A stretch of 64,000 bases of DNA from Chloranthus sessilifolius (Eukaryota > Streptophyta > Magnoliopsida > Chloranthales > Chloranthaceae), in contig CM037588.1 of assembly GCA_021018995.1 (NCBI GenBank), positions 83,487,765 to 83,551,764 on the forward strand. The letters run 5' to 3'. Within the stretch, counting starts at the first letter, position 1; the number at the start of each line of letters is the position of its first letter. A program made the translations under genes and the position numbers. This document shows positions 1 to 11,499 of the stretch, one piece after another. The notes under the pieces were generated by a model. It was not told the origin of the DNA and did not search any database. It saw only the letters and a program-made list of their open reading frames with translations.

Positions 1-524
1 GTTTGTGACCATTAAAGTGGACAGATCATAGCCTTAAGGCCAGGTGGATCTTGTGATTTGGAGTGGAATTTATACCCTGTAGCTGTGCTTGTGTCCAGCT
101 GAGGGACTTGTGTGCTTTTGAACCCCTGTAATATGCTTAGCTCAACCTGATTGCAGTGAAAACAATCTCCAAGATGTTCTTCTCCATTTTCTGAGTTTTT
201 AAACATTCCATCTGTAAGACCTGAGGATCCATATTCAATCTAAGACAATCTGCATCTTTATTGTAGTTTAGATTAAGTGAAGCTCCAATCTTATCTCTCC
301 CCTATCTTTTAGCTAGATCAACATTAGTTAGGGTGCCAGGTTTCTTATAGATCTGGAGATTTACTCAATTCCAAACCACCTCTCTGTGGACTTCCCCTTA
401 CTTTTAAAACTTGCTACAAAGGACCCTGTATCTTGCAGGTCTAGGATTTCCTAACTGTGCTGAACCCATCTCTGTTTTCTCTGGATGTTTACACCATAAA
501 TCAGCACACTGGAATTCCCCAACA
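1..524 (+). mobile_element. Ath-6: 3' end of an Athila-type LTR (left window edge)
   Basis: This stretch aligns by eye with the last third of the Ath-1 LTR (about 23267-23815). Shared landmarks in the same order are the segment around GTGGACAGATCAT, the CTCTGTGGAC block, the ACTTTTAAAACTTGCTAC block and the CATAAATCA...CACACT end. It terminates in CCCCAACA at 524, a normal ...CA terminus. No tRNA-Asp primer-binding site follows, so this is the 3' LTR or a solo LTR of a plus-strand element whose body lies left of the window. It abuts the 24-bp minisatellite of the Tat-like fragment, so it was probably inserted there. It is clearly diverged from Ath-1, so it is a different subfamily. Confidence 0.75.
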
Positions 525-668
525 GGCCATGGGCCCTTGGTGGGTTTGGCCCATTGGGCCTTGATGGGTTTGGACTATGGGCCCTTGGTAGGTCTGGCCC
601 ATTATCCTTGGTGGGTCTGTCCCATTGGGCCTTGGTGGATCTGGGCCATGGGCCCTTGGTAGGTATGG
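525..668. repeat. 24-bp minisatellite, about six copies
   Basis: Imperfect units of 23-24 bp follow the pattern GGCCCATTGGGCCTTGGTGG plus GTCT. On the minus strand the 24-bp period keeps frame and encodes an eight-residue repeat close to GPMAQTHQ. It belongs to the Pro/Gln-rich minus-strand region that continues to about 1640. Confidence 0.8.
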
Positions 669-958
669 GTTATGGGGTTTTGGGCCATTGGGGCTTGGGT
701 CATGAGGGCAGTGGGGGTTTGAATGGTATAAATGATGGGGGGTTGATGGGGGTCATGGGGGAGTGAGGCATGGAGGTTTGATAGTGTATGGGATGGATCC
801 ATGGGTGTGTGGTGTGGATGAGAGGAGATGTGTTGGCAGACCTTCCACCTATTGTAGGTTTGGAACATGTCCTCCATCATGGCCATGGAAGGGGGATCAG
901 ATGAAGATGGATTATTTAATGGTTGGAGGGTTAGGGATGGGGTGTGTGAAGAGGAAAA

Positions 959-1021
959 ATTGGGCATGACCCTGGTAAAATTGGGCATGACCCTGGTAAA
1001 ATTGGGCATGACCCGGGTAAG
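959..1021. repeat. 21-bp tandem repeat, three copies
   Basis: Three consecutive units of TTGGGCATGACCCTGGTAAA plus A are seen, two of them identical and the third with one change. The period is a multiple of three, and on the minus strand it encodes a heptapeptide repeat (MPNFTRV). Confidence 0.9.
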
Positions 1022-1640
1022 AGGCAGGATATGAGGTGGATTGGAGAAATGAGGTGGGGCATGGGTGGATTAATTAGGCATGTATGGGGGAGATGTATGG
1101 GGCATGGAGGTGGAGAATGAGGGAGAAAAATTGGCCATGGCTTCAGAAAAGATGGGCATCACTTGAGTAAATGGAGGGATGTGTGGGGGATTGGATGTGG
1201 TATTGATGGATGTGGGCGGATCGGGTTGGGCGAATGAGAAATAGGGTATGTTGGTTAGGGTAGTGGATGGATTTTTAGCGGGTGTGGAAGGGAGGTGAGA
1301 TGGGTTGGAGATGGCCATGGATGAAGGCATGGCTTGGAAAAATGACGGGAAGTTGGGATTTTGGGTATTTTAGGAAGTGGTGGAAGGAAAAATAGGGGAA
1401 CCAAACCGGGCGGTTATGGTGAGGGTTGTTTGAGCAAAGGGGGTGGAAGTGAACGCTTCTTCGGTATGGGAATGGATTGGAGAATGTGGCAGGGATGAGT
1501 CGGGATCGACGTAAGTCAGGTCCACGGCCCATGACATATCTCGGTATCTAGTGGGGTACGGGTGCCTCGGATGGGGCCCATAAAGCTTCCTCCTTCTTCC
1601 CCTATGGGATGACGGAGGGTACAATGATGTAGTTGTGTTG

Positions 1641-3060
1641 GCACCAATTAAGTCTCTATTTTTAATTTTTAATTTTAATTTTAATTAATTTTTTTGGTTT
1701 TTTATAAGTGAAAAGAAATGAGGATTCCGGGGCCTTTTTTGAATTCCCTTCTCGGGAGGCTTTCGTACCCTAAATAGGTCTCGCAGCAATGGCTCTAAAG
1801 TTCTTCAGAAGAATCAAAGGGAAACTCCTTCATCTATTGAAGGCACGAAAACTAATGCAAATAATCCGATCCCCCGAAATGAATAAAAAAGAAGTCACCT
1901 TCTTTTGACCGACAAGGGCGTATTGGGTGTTGAAAATTGCAAGGCCTAAACAGAGGCACTAAACACACAGATCGGGGAGTTTGGGGGTGAAATAGGCCAT
2001 AGATCTGAACTGTTGCTGCTTAGAACTAGCCTGGGACAACTATTAGTGGCGCCATAGCAAAAATTCCCTGATTAAAGCTGGCGCAACTAATAGTTGCGCC
2101 AGTGTACTTTCAGGATTTTTTACATTGGCGTAACTAATACTTGCGCCAGAGCAAAATGGTTCTCCAGTTTCTATGACAGTAACAACCTTAGTTCGAAATG
2201 GGTCTCCAAACTGGCTTTTGGTGGAAGCTGGGCTTCCAGGGATTGATTGATTTGATGATAAGTCTCTTTTCTCACCGACCCTAGGGATTTAGAGGCTAAA
2301 TTGCGTTCACTATCGCTCTCTTTTTCCTGGGTTTTAAGCTTGGAATGAGAAGGTTACCCACCAGATATACCTCAAGTGCAAGCACTTTTCTTAGGTACTA
2401 GGTGGGCTGGGACTTTTTCGGATCATCACCACTAGGGGCTGTCGCTGTACTAAGACCCGGGTGGTTGTATGTGTGCCTAAATAACCCAACCCTTTGAAAA
2501 TCTACCCCCCGCAAAAAATAATCTAAATCCCCTTTGTTGGTTCAATTTTATATTTCACTTTTTAAAAGAACTTTCTTAAGTTCAAAGACCGGGGGTGATG
2601 ATCCCATGCCGCCTCTACGGGCCAGCATTCACTGTTTGTAATATGATTGCGAATATGTAAGTGCGCCCGTAGGCCCACCAAATGGCTTAGGCACTTTAAA
2701 TGACGTAAAAGTAAAGGAATTTAAATGTAAAGTGCAAGTAGGCTGACCAATCAGCTAAGGCATTTAAAATGACGGATATGTAAAGAAAATTAAAAACTAT
2801 GCGCAAGTAGGCCCACCGATCGGCTAAGGCTCATAAATGATGTAAAAGTAGGGGTAAGTAAAATGACGTAATCGGACGGGTGAGTAAAAAAATAGTAAAA
2901 ATAAAATAAAAATAGTAATAAAAGGTTAGTAAAAATCAAAAATAAAGAGGCCAAGTTTAAGGGGAAGCTCTACTAGCTACTCCCCAGTAGAGACGCCATC
3001 TGTGCAACCATAGAATTTTTGACAATCCCGTCATAATGATGCGCTCTCTAATGAAAATAT
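1641..3060 (-). other. Leader of a Tat/Ogre-like element, no gene
   Basis: No coding potential is visible. Reading on the minus strand, this lies directly downstream of the Tat-type primer-binding site. It holds an AT-rich run near 1650-1700, three copies of an inverted-repeat motif at 2034-2147, and loosely repeated blocks of about 60-80 bp at 2650-2870 built around GCAAGTAGGC and AAATGACG. The repeated blocks and the absence of ORFs fit the long untranslated leader of this element type. Confidence 0.45.
2034..2147. repeat. Three copies of the palindrome GGCGCAACTA/TAGTTGCGCC in the Tat-like leader
   Basis: The copies are at 2034-2053, 2080-2100 and 2127-2147. Each is a 20-21 bp near-perfect inverted repeat (arms GGCGCAACTA and TAGTTGCGCC with zero or one base between). 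Two more copies lie in the adjacent LTR at 3954-3973 and 4041-4061. Function is unknown; see the finding on element-specific palindromes. Confidence 0.85.
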
Positions 3061-3070
3061 AGAGTCGCCA
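3061..3070 (-). other. Primer-binding site of the Tat-like element
   Basis: AGAGTCGCCA here is the reverse complement of TGGCGACTCT, the start of the primer-binding site I know from Tat/Ogre-lineage elements. The flank GGAAGGTGTTAGGCACCCAA, about 130 bp to the right, is also typical of that lineage. Orientation is minus. Confidence 0.5.
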
Positions 3071-4450
3071 CCCATAGCTTTTGGTGTCCCGAAAAACCTA
3101 AATTATTTTTATAAGCACCAAAGTACCACAAATAGGACTCCGAATCCGGTCTACGCCAAAGGCTCTTGGGTAGGGGCTTCGGTTATCAATTAGGAAGGTG
3201 TTAGGCACCCAATCCACTCGCTTAACGCGGTCTCTACTTATGGCCAAAATAAAAATAATAAAAAGGCTTCCTCTTGCCCAAATAGGTCTTAAAATCCTAT
3301 TTGTGCCCCGCCGTTCCTATCAAACATTTGGTGGCGTAACGACACAAATGGAAAGATGGAGGAATAACTGAGAAGGTAGAGGAATAGAGGGGAGAGATGA
3401 AGTTCTCAGGCCCTTGTTGCATTGTTGTGGAGCCTTGCGTTGGCTTGCTTTGGTGAGCTTTTGAAGGCTTGTATGATGAGAAATGAGGTTCTAACTCCTA
3501 TGGCTTGATAGCTAAGAAGAAGAGAGGGAAGGCTAGGGGGTAACACACCTCTAACCTAGAGTTTTTGGGTGAAATGCTAAGGTCTAAAGGGATTTTTAAA
3601 GTTCGGGAATTTATATGGTAATGGTACACTACAGGAGAGAGAGAAGGGATTGCTTTATCTTTTTATTACAAATTTTTTCAAGCCATTTGTAAGGGCGGGT
3701 GCCTCTCTATTTATAGGAAAAAGAGAGGTTAGGAGGGTGCTTAGGGGCTAATTGGGTTTAGCAATTAGGTAATGGGCCATCTAAGGTTTCCTAAGGTTTT
3801 GGGAGCCTTCAAAAATATGAAGAGGTGGTCCAATGGTGGATTATAGGGTGCAACAGAACTAACAAAACACACTCCAAAGGTCAAGATGGTCAATAAGTCA
3901 AACCCCAATCTCGAAATTCAGGGTAAAGAACTAGGGTTAATGGTCATATGCCTGGTGTAACTATTAGTTGTCCCGAGTATATGCACAGTAAAACAGTGCT
4001 TGGGAAGTTGGCTGCCCGTGGGAGAACCCACCTTAATGTTGGCACAACTATTAGTTGCGCCACACTATTTACCATTTTACCCTTGCCTTTTGGAACGCGA
4101 TATCTTCTCGCATACAACTCCGATGAGGGTGATTCTTGGCTAGTTGGAAATCTAAGGACTTCTACTTTTCAATGCTATAATATTTGATCATAGTAGAATG
4201 TCACAGCTAGTCCTGATGCACCACTCGTAATCCATTGCTCAGGAAAGCTAGGTTTAGGTCTAAAATGGGTTCTAAGGGTCGCGATGGATTTCTAAGGGTT
4301 CGGGAAGGTTCTTAAGGGATCTAGGATGATTTCTAAGGGTTTGGAATGATTACTAAGGTTTTGGAAAGGTTTCTAAGGGTTTCATACATGCCATGGGCCT
4401 CTCTCGAAATGTGTCTCGATCGGGCCTTGGGCCAAATTTAGGTGTTTACA
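3071..4450 (-). mobile_element. LTR of a Tat/Ogre-like Ty3/gypsy element
   Basis: Read on the minus strand, the unit starts at 4450 with TGTAAACACCTAAATTTGGC, which resembles Tat-type LTR starts. It carries a TATA-like box near 3705-3719 and ends next to the primer-binding site at 3070. The length is about 1.38 kb. It contains two copies of the GGCGCAACTA/TAGTTGCGCC palindrome (one degenerate) and, at 4250-4390, about eight loose copies of TTCTAAGGGTTTGG-like units. The exact inner boundary is uncertain because the terminal dinucleotide is not obvious. No second LTR is present in the window, so the element is truncated. Confidence 0.5.
3704..3719 (-). promoter_or_regulatory. Probable TATA box of the Tat-like LTR
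   Basis: The plus strand reads CTCTATTTATAGG, so the minus strand reads CCTATAAATAGAG, a strong plant TATA box. It sits roughly mid-LTR and faces the primer-binding site, as expected for the LTR promoter. Confidence 0.5.
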
Positions 4451-5106
4451 CCAGAGCACACTTACGGATATCCTGTCATGCCGGTCGCGGTTATACCGTC
4501 GTGTCGATAGGGTATCACACATGAATCTTAAATCAAAGTGTAAAATTTACATATAGTTTATCACCGTGAGTTTGTGGTAATTTATAATAGTTCAAAGTTT
4601 TCAAAGCTTGCACTCACATCTTATTCACGTCCTATTGATGTCACACACATATACATCCTTTTGATGTCACGTACACATATCCGATTTCATACACACACAC
4701 AGATAGATTTTCTCCTAGTTTCATACACACACATAGTTTTTCTCTTAGTTTCATACACCTAAGCTTGATTCTTACACACTTACCCACGAATTCCATGGCT
4801 CACCTTTCTTTTCTCTTTTCTCAATAACTCCTCAAAAACCAAGACAAGAGAATTAACTTCTCTCAACATTTGACTTATATACATAAAAGCACACATCTGT
4901 GTCTTATGCCAATAAACCGAACCTCGGTGTATCACACACCATCTAATGGTTCTTACACATTCTAAGCCTTTCTTTTTCACTTAAACTTAATCACATCTTA
5001 ACTCATAGTAAATATTTTAATATATTATCCTGTTAGGTGCTTGACCAGTTGGGCACACATATCGAGATGGACTATTCAAAGGTCAAATTTTTTTTGGAAC
5101 ATTACA
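4451..5106 (-). mobile_element. Unclassified LTR-like fragment
   Basis: This segment matches none of the other elements in the window. On the minus strand its right end begins TGTAATGTTCC at 5106, exactly where the Ath-3 LTR homology stops, so it looks like the TG... start of an LTR that interrupts Ath-3. It includes CA-rich runs (4660-4760) and T-rich tracts. Its left edge is the Tat-like LTR start. No ORF, PBS or second terminus was found, so lineage is unknown. Confidence 0.35.
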
Positions 5107-6044
5107 CTTTCACTCCTCGGTTGTAGTGATCAATTGCTTTAAAGAAACTACAAATATCTACTCTAATCTTTAGCTCTCAATTGCTCTTGAGAAACCTTAA
5201 ATATCTAATCTATAAAGCAATCAAAATATACTCTAAATTTGATCGGAAGAAAACCCAACCACAGTCGTCAATTGATGCTGAGAATTTTGTCGATGTTTAT
5301 TCCTATATTGGGCTCTCTTATTTATAAATCATAAGGAGTCGGTTTACAAGACTTCTAGTTCTAATAAAAGAAATAACTAAAAATGAAACTATCCTAATAT
5401 AATTCTAATTCTAATTTATCTTTCCTTTCTTTCCATAGTTGATGTACTTATGAGTTGTTCAGTAGTAGAGATCTTCTGGAGTCTATCTTCATCAATCTTC
5501 TCAAATCCATGATCAGCCAAACTTCTAATTCAAGAGTTCTTCTAATTTTGTTCATGGCGGTGGAATCTTCACGTGATCAGCAGTAGTGGCAGTCAACAGG
5601 AAAGCTTTATAATCATACTCATAAATCGCGATTATCTCTTTTCTTCTCTTTCTCTAGAAAATCATAAATTAAGATTTTCTATCTTACATAGCATTCTCTC
5701 TAGACGATTCTTTGAATTACAATTTGTCATTTTTCTTTCTGTATCGCTTTTACTTTTAAACGTTTTCTGAAGAATCGTAAATTATGATTTCTTATTTTCT
5801 TCTTTAGTAGCAGTGCTCAATCATCTATTCATAATTTTCAAGCTCTCAGTATATAGTGAATCATCTTTTTATGCTTAATCGTATTTTACTGCTCTTTTTG
5901 AATTCATTTTACCAAAGATTAACATTATGGCTCTCTTTTACTAATTTTTTTTAATATTTTCACATCATTAACTTATTAGTAGCAAACTAAGTCCTAACAT
6001 CATTAAGTTTAAGGTAGTAAAATTGTATATTATGTGACTGATCA
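5107..6044 (-). mobile_element. Ath-3 3' LTR, truncated
   Basis: This aligns by eye with 20607-21557, the inner part of the right-hand LTR of Ath-3, with many substitutions and small indels. It ends in ACTGATCA at 6044, the same terminus as 21557. The first 550 bp of the LTR (20057-20606) have no counterpart here because the homology stops at 5106/5107. The adjacent polypurine tract on the minus strand shows this is the 3' LTR. The divergence between the two LTRs marks Ath-3 as much older than Ath-1 and Ath-2. Confidence 0.8.
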
Positions 6045-6058
6045 TACCCCCAAACTTA
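6045..6058 (-). other. Ath-3 polypurine tract
   Basis: TACCCCCAAACTTA here is TAAGTTTGGGGGTA on the minus strand, immediately upstream of the 3' LTR. The polypurine tracts of Ath-1 (58053-58065) and Ath-2 (33661-33673) have the same core, TTTGGGGGTG. Confidence 0.8.
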
Positions 6059-8244
6059 CGTTTTGATAGTCCCTAGCAAACAAGGAAACATGAAACATCT
6101 TATTAAAAATTAAATTATTACTTTTGTAGGGAGCATGAATGCATTTAGCAGATGAAACAAGCCTTTAAAACCCATAGGTGATCCCTAGTGGAGGAGTTGT
6201 AGTCTCATGAAGGTTTTTAGTGAAGTTACCTACAAACTTCAAAGTATTTTTGGATTTTTCAAAAATAAATATAAAGATTCTAAACTAATTTTGTATACTA
6301 TTTATATTAACTAAATTACCTAAGTGGCCAAATTGGTCACTACATAGTTTATTGCAATTTTCTAAAATTACCAATCATTTATCCTTACTTTCCATTACAA
6401 CAGTTATCCTTGATTAGAACTCTAACAATTTTAATTCATAATAAGCAAGAGATATATGCATTAGTAAACAATATATTCTTCATAAATTTTTTTAAACTGC
6501 AGATTTAGAAAATATTTTCATTCAAAAACTCACTATTGACATACTCTCAAAAGGATATCGAAACATTTTGGGTTCTCTTAATGTATTTTTCAGAAAAATT
6601 CAATCAAAGATATAACATTCAATCTCATAGAAAAGGATAATCTGCGTTATTTATATGAATCCTATACAATCCATAGTATCTAATATCCATGACTCTACTA
6701 GGCTTATGCTTTTGCAAATCATAAATCAGAAAGGTTTTTGCTTCGGCTTGTAATGGAGCTTTGGATTTTAGATGGTGTCAAAAAAGGGTAGAAAATGATT
6801 CAAAGTTTTTCTGAGAATTTAGCTCTTCTTTCCCCTATCTTTTCAGCTTTTTTTTCTTTTCTTCAGTAAGTATCCATAAATTGGATAACTTCTTCCCATT
6901 TCTTAATTTTTTATAAATAAATTCCATTTCTTTAATTGTAAAATTGTACATTATGATTTTTCTTCTCTTTGAAAGTTTTTTGCTTAAGAATTGTAATCTT
7001 CTGTCTCAAAAATCATTTTTTATGATTTTTCATTGTTTCCCATATTCTTCTTTTTTACTTCTTCAGTTGTACCCTTTTTAGCATTCCCTTTATCTATTTT
7101 TGCCTTTTACTCCTTCCACTCCCTCTTTTTCTCTTCGTTTGTATTTTAAAATCTCAGAAAACATAAAAGTTAAAGGTTGAAAGCTTTGGGTAGTACAATG
7201 GTTAAAGGTTTATCTCATTTTTTGTACAAAGAAATTCGATTTTAGGCTTCAAATATAGGTTTAACGGATAAAATTTATTCTGAAATTTTTGCTTTTTAGC
7301 TCTAGTTTCATAAAAGATGGTCTTTAATCATCTTTACAATTTTCTAGCATAGATGCCTTATTATTTTTATATTTCTAACAGATTCTAGACAAAAAATCAG
7401 GTTATCATAGAATATTTTCATTCTAAATTCAGCAGTATAAGATTTCATATCAGTTATAGACGTTCAAAGAAAATTTCTGACTGAAATCAAAGACACAGTC
7501 TCTCTGAATAAAAGAGGAAATATGACTCAAAAGCTCAGTGGTTTATAATTTTGAAACAATAATCTAAAATTTTGCAGTTTAGATCAATCTATTATTTCAA
7601 ACATCCATTTTAATACATTGTTCAACAAGCTAAGCATGAATTGTAATTGTTCTTATTTTTCTGATTATTGGATTTCTACTATAATGAATCGTAAGTTTAT
7701 AAGAATTGTAATTTTTTTTATCATAATTCCTATGTAATGATCAACTAAAATTAAAAAATTTTGAAATTTTTTACAAATATAAATTAACTAAAACTACTTA
7801 CTGAATAATTTACTTCTATACTACTTATAAAACTACTGTACACAGAAATTTTGTATTCCCCCATACTTAAATTGAACAATGCCCTCATAGGTACAAAAAC
7901 ATGGGACACTAAAAATATTATTACCTAAAAAATTATTGATATCCCTAATTGCTTACCAGTTGTGAAAAAATATTCTGCAAAGAATATTCCCTCAAACTTG
8001 AGAAAAACACAATTGTTTTACTTCACAGAAATAAATATAACAAAAATGTTAGTGGTGTTAGTAACAATTATACAGTTAGTAAAAAAGAAAGGAAATTATA
8101 TATATATTAACTGAATATTTACATGAACATGAAAGAAAAAGATAAAGAAATAAAATATTAGAAACTAATTACAGATAAGAAAATAAACCTAGAAAAATTC
8201 TATTGAGATCATACCTGTGATGTTTATGATGTGCTATTATATTT
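6059..8244 (-). other. Ath-3 3' untranslated region, no gene
   Basis: About 2.2 kb of AT-rich sequence lies between the env-like pseudogene and the 3' LTR. The GCTAGGGACT-type segment beside the polypurine tract and the CACTGAAAA...CCTCATGAGACT-type segment (about 6180-6230) are shared with the matching regions of Ath-1 and Ath-2. Scattered TCGTAA/TTACGA-like motifs occur at 6940-7020 and 7680-7740. No convincing ORF is present. Confidence 0.6.
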
Positions 8245-10838
8245 TTACTCACATGGTGATGACTGGTATGGTACACAGATAAAAATAGTAGGGTCATCTT
8301 CCAAATCAGATACCGCACCAGTAGAATAACCCTCTTAATCTTCATCTGAAGGTAAATCCCCATGTGCTGATGGTTTAGCCGCGTTTGTGCTTTCCTTCTC
8401 ATAAATCCTTTGGCAAGAAGTTCCATCCTTGCACTATTGCTCTTTGTCAACCTTTTCTTTTAAATCCACAGTTACCTTCTTGATTACAGCAGATTTAAGT
8501 CGTATCTCACTTCTCAGCTTTTCTATTTTATCATGTTCTTTTGTTATGGTGACCAAGCTGTTTTGTTATTGACTCAATGATCTACTGTTGTTCTGCATTG
8601 ATTGAGATTAGGGAGTCTAGAGCTTCTGGCAGTTGAAGAATTTTCCCTTCAGCTATGGTCAGTAGATGATCCTTTTCACTCAGCTGTTGATGGACCTTTT
8701 GCAGGTAGTCTTTAAGGGCTTTTTCTCTTACAGTTTCTACATCATTATCTGGTATCATTAACCCTCCAAACTATTCAAGTATAGCTGCCATTTTATCTTC
8801 ATACACCTTTGTTCCTTGTTCCCAATCTTGTTGATTTTCGCTTAGTCTTCTATTCTCTAATTGTAGCTAAGTGATCTATGCTTGAAGAGTTGGAGTGGCA
8901 TCTTGGACTCTTTTCTCTGTGTCTGCTGCCCATCGCGCATGATGTTCTTATACAACTTTTCATCTCAATCCATCCATTATTTTCGCGCGCTCTTGAATCG
9001 TTAGTGTAGTATCAAAGATTCTCTTCTTTAGTCTTTGATATTCCTCCATCCATTTCTTTACCACATTCGGTAGTGGTGTTAATTTTGGGCCAAGTTCATT
9101 TAACCATCATTCTACACTCCTACATTTGTTCACTACCTCTTGGAATTGCAATAATATTGGTTCATGTGTAAGTTGCCATTGCTCTACTACCTTCAATCTC
9201 CCTTCTAACTCGGGGATTTATGTGGTGGTGACTGGAGGATCCATAAGGGGATACTTTTTCTTCATTTAATAATTTTGTAAAGCTCTCTTGGTAACTCGGA
9301 GCTCTATTCTGCTTCAACTATGCGGATTTGCTCTGTAGTGGCTGCAATAGTAGGCTGAGTAACAGGTTCCATTAAAGTAGCCATAACATGTTGGTCACTG
9401 GAAGGAATTTCTTTTGTCCTTTCTATATTCGGGCTCACCGGGCCTGCTACAGTAACAGGTGGAAGTGAGTCTTCCTCTGCGGAGTGGGGCATAACAGGCC
9501 CGACTGGTGAGTCCAAAGCAGGGTCATAGAGGGTGGCTTAGTCAGTAGCTAGGACTCCTGACTCAGTTATTCTTTCTGGTTCTTGAGAGATAATCTCTGC
9601 TCCCTCCTAAGGTTGAGTAGAAATACTCACACCTTCTTTCATAACTACTTCTTCTGGGACTTCAATTTCTCCTGGCTGCTCTATGGCAGTCACTTCTCGG
9701 TCCACATGAATCTAGGGGACTTGTGGTGTAGAGGTACTTTTGGTGGGAGGTGTGAGTGGAATTTTCTTTTTATTTTCAGCACCTAAAGTTCTTCTATAAG
9801 CTGTGATTATTAAGCCTCCCTCTATTATGGGTAAGGCCTTTTCCTTGGGGTCTACACTATACCCCACATTCATCTGCAGATTTGTGATAAGGCCCCCAAA
9901 TGGCAGGGTCAACTTTTTTGTCTGGTATTTTTCTTGACTCAATTTCTCCCACACGGTAGTGATTACTTCAAAAAGATAAGGGGGCACATTTAACCAATAG
10001 CGATTTGCCATTAAGTACAATGCCTTTGAAAATAGTGCCCTTCTCTGTATTCCATGACCCGTGGGATGAATGGTCTTATGAATTAGCACGTCGAAGAATT
10101 ATAGTGATAAACTCCTTGCTTTCAGGTCTTTTCATAGGAAAAAGGACCTGTCCCATGGAGGTTTTTCTAATAATTATGTTGTCATTTGGGCAAAGTTAAG
10201 GAGGGTATCCGATGGCATCCTCAAAAGGTTGGCCTCTGGGGTATCTTGGGACAATTGTGATATTCCAAGGGGGCATGCATCACCATAACGACCATTTCTT
10301 TTGTAATGTGGATTGGAAGTCTATCGATACTAGTGGAGAGGATTGGGGATGGTCTCTAGCTGCTTTTGATTATATTTTTGTAAAAGAGCCTCACCAATCT
10401 AGGATAGACTGGTGTGACTCCTGGCTCTCAGAAATAATTCAGCCCGACATCCCTAAAATATTTAATGGCTTCTCCACTCATCTCCAATTTTTCTAAAGAC
10501 TTAACGTCTACTGCAATCTTGGCTCCCACGATATGGTGTTTCATTGATGTAGGTAGTTTATCTGTTGGTATGGCAAAGGACGCTGTCTTTTTTTCTTTAT
10601 CTAATTTCAACCCCTTTTTAGGGGTAGACACAGATTCTGTTTCATTTGTGTCCTTAGACTTTTCTCTGGTAACTACCCTGAAAGATTTGGGTTTCTTCTT
10701 GGGTGGGTCTACTTCTTTTGATTTGCCCTTAAGGGCAACAGACCATGCAATTCAATTAATGATTGGGATGCTATCAGAATTATTACCTTCTTCTTCCTCT
10801 TCTTCTTCCCTTTGTCTTTTGCTCGTCTCATTCACCAT
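8245..10838 (-). pseudogene. Ath-3 env-position ORF, decayed
   Basis: On the minus strand this region follows the same plan as the Ath-1 env-like ORF (30183 onward). It has a charged N-terminus with an acidic run (from an ATG at 10836-10838), then a segment with a KGIVLNGK-like frame. That is followed by PFGGLITNLQ near 9890, matching PFGRLITALL of Ath-1, a Pro/Ser/Thr-rich stretch near 9300-9750, and a coiled-coil-like stretch around 8580-8720 (YLQKVHQQLSEKDHLL). An acidic tail ends in a stop near 8248. At least four frame changes and several stops break it. The product's function is unknown; the position after gag/pol is that of env-like genes in Athila elements, but no membrane segment is visible. 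Confidence 0.65.
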
Positions 10839-11499
10839 GCTATTTCTCTTTTCCTTTTCTACAAGAATCAATAAAGCATTATATGAATTCCATGCATTGA
10901 GTAAAAAAATTTCTGTCAGAAACCCTTCCATTAAAATCATTAAAATCGTCACCTTACCTCTTGATGATTGAAACCTAAACTTGTAAATGCGGAATGAAAT
11001 GCACACAGGATTCTCGAAATAAAATAGGGGAAGTAAGGGGTGTATTGAAAATAAAACGGTTGGGTTGGGTAGAAGAACGATTAGGATTAAGAGCTTTTTG
11101 AAAAAGAGAGGGAAGGTAAGAGAGAAAAACTATAGCAGCTGAAAATGGGGCCGGTAGATCCTTTTTCGAATATGTAGGGCTTGTTTACAGTGATGACTTG
11201 TTAAACTGGTCGTCAATTTGGTTTGGACCTAGAATCGTCTGTAGATCCTAGTACGAACCCTCGTATCGGTGAATCGTAGTCACTACTCTCCACTAATAGA
11301 CCTAATGACGATCAATCGTACATCCATACGATTGTTCTCTATAATGTACAATAGGTAGGATATTACGACTCATCGTCTCTCAACGATTTGGGTCATAGTA
11401 TGATACCTAAACTAAAAAGAAAGAGAAAAATATAGTTTATGTAATTTACAATTGATGCTACGGATGAGTCGGTAGCTTGACAATCCATGAGGTGTTTAT
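10839..11499 (-). promoter_or_regulatory. Ath-3 spacer upstream of the env-like ORF, with ATCGTA motif array
   Basis: No gene is present. Between 11180 and 11400 there are about ten copies of a short motif in both orientations, such as AATCGTAG, GACGATCAATCGTAC, TACGATTG, TACGACTCATCGTC and AACGATTT. Similar TCGTAA/TTACGA repeats occur in the Ath-3 LTRs (5620-5790 and 21130-21310). Equivalent spacers in Ath-1, Ath-2 and Ath-4 carry their own arrays. A role as an internal promoter or binding-site cluster for the env-like mRNA is inference. Confidence 0.5.

Larger units (their letters stand above)
525..1640 (-). pseudogene. Low-complexity Pro/Ser/Thr-rich gag-like region of the Tat-like element
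   Basis: The minus strand from about 1624 leftwards has several open stretches of 84-135 codons in different frames. They are rich in Pro, Ser, Thr and His, and include a short in-frame repeat near 959-1021 and the GPMAQTHQ-like repeat at 525-668. No conserved domain can be recognised, and the frames do not join into one ORF. Its place downstream (minus strand) of a Tat/Ogre-type LTR, PBS and leader is where an extra ORF or the gag N-terminus would lie. That assignment is inference from position. It could also be non-coding repetitive DNA that happens to stay open because it is GC-rich. Confidence 0.35.

Noticed and set aside
525-1021. A CRISPR-like array from the regularly spaced repeats
   Set aside because: The repeats are contiguous minisatellites without unique spacers, in a plant retrotransposon context.
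4574-4762. ORF rich in His/Ile/Tyr over CA-rich DNA
   Set aside because: It is a translation of CACACA-type simple sequence in an LTR-like fragment.
10465-10971. Plus-strand ORF of 168 codons at 10465-10971
   Set aside because: It is the antisense shadow of the Ath-3 env-like pseudogene, whose minus-strand homology to Ath-1 and Ath-2 is clear.
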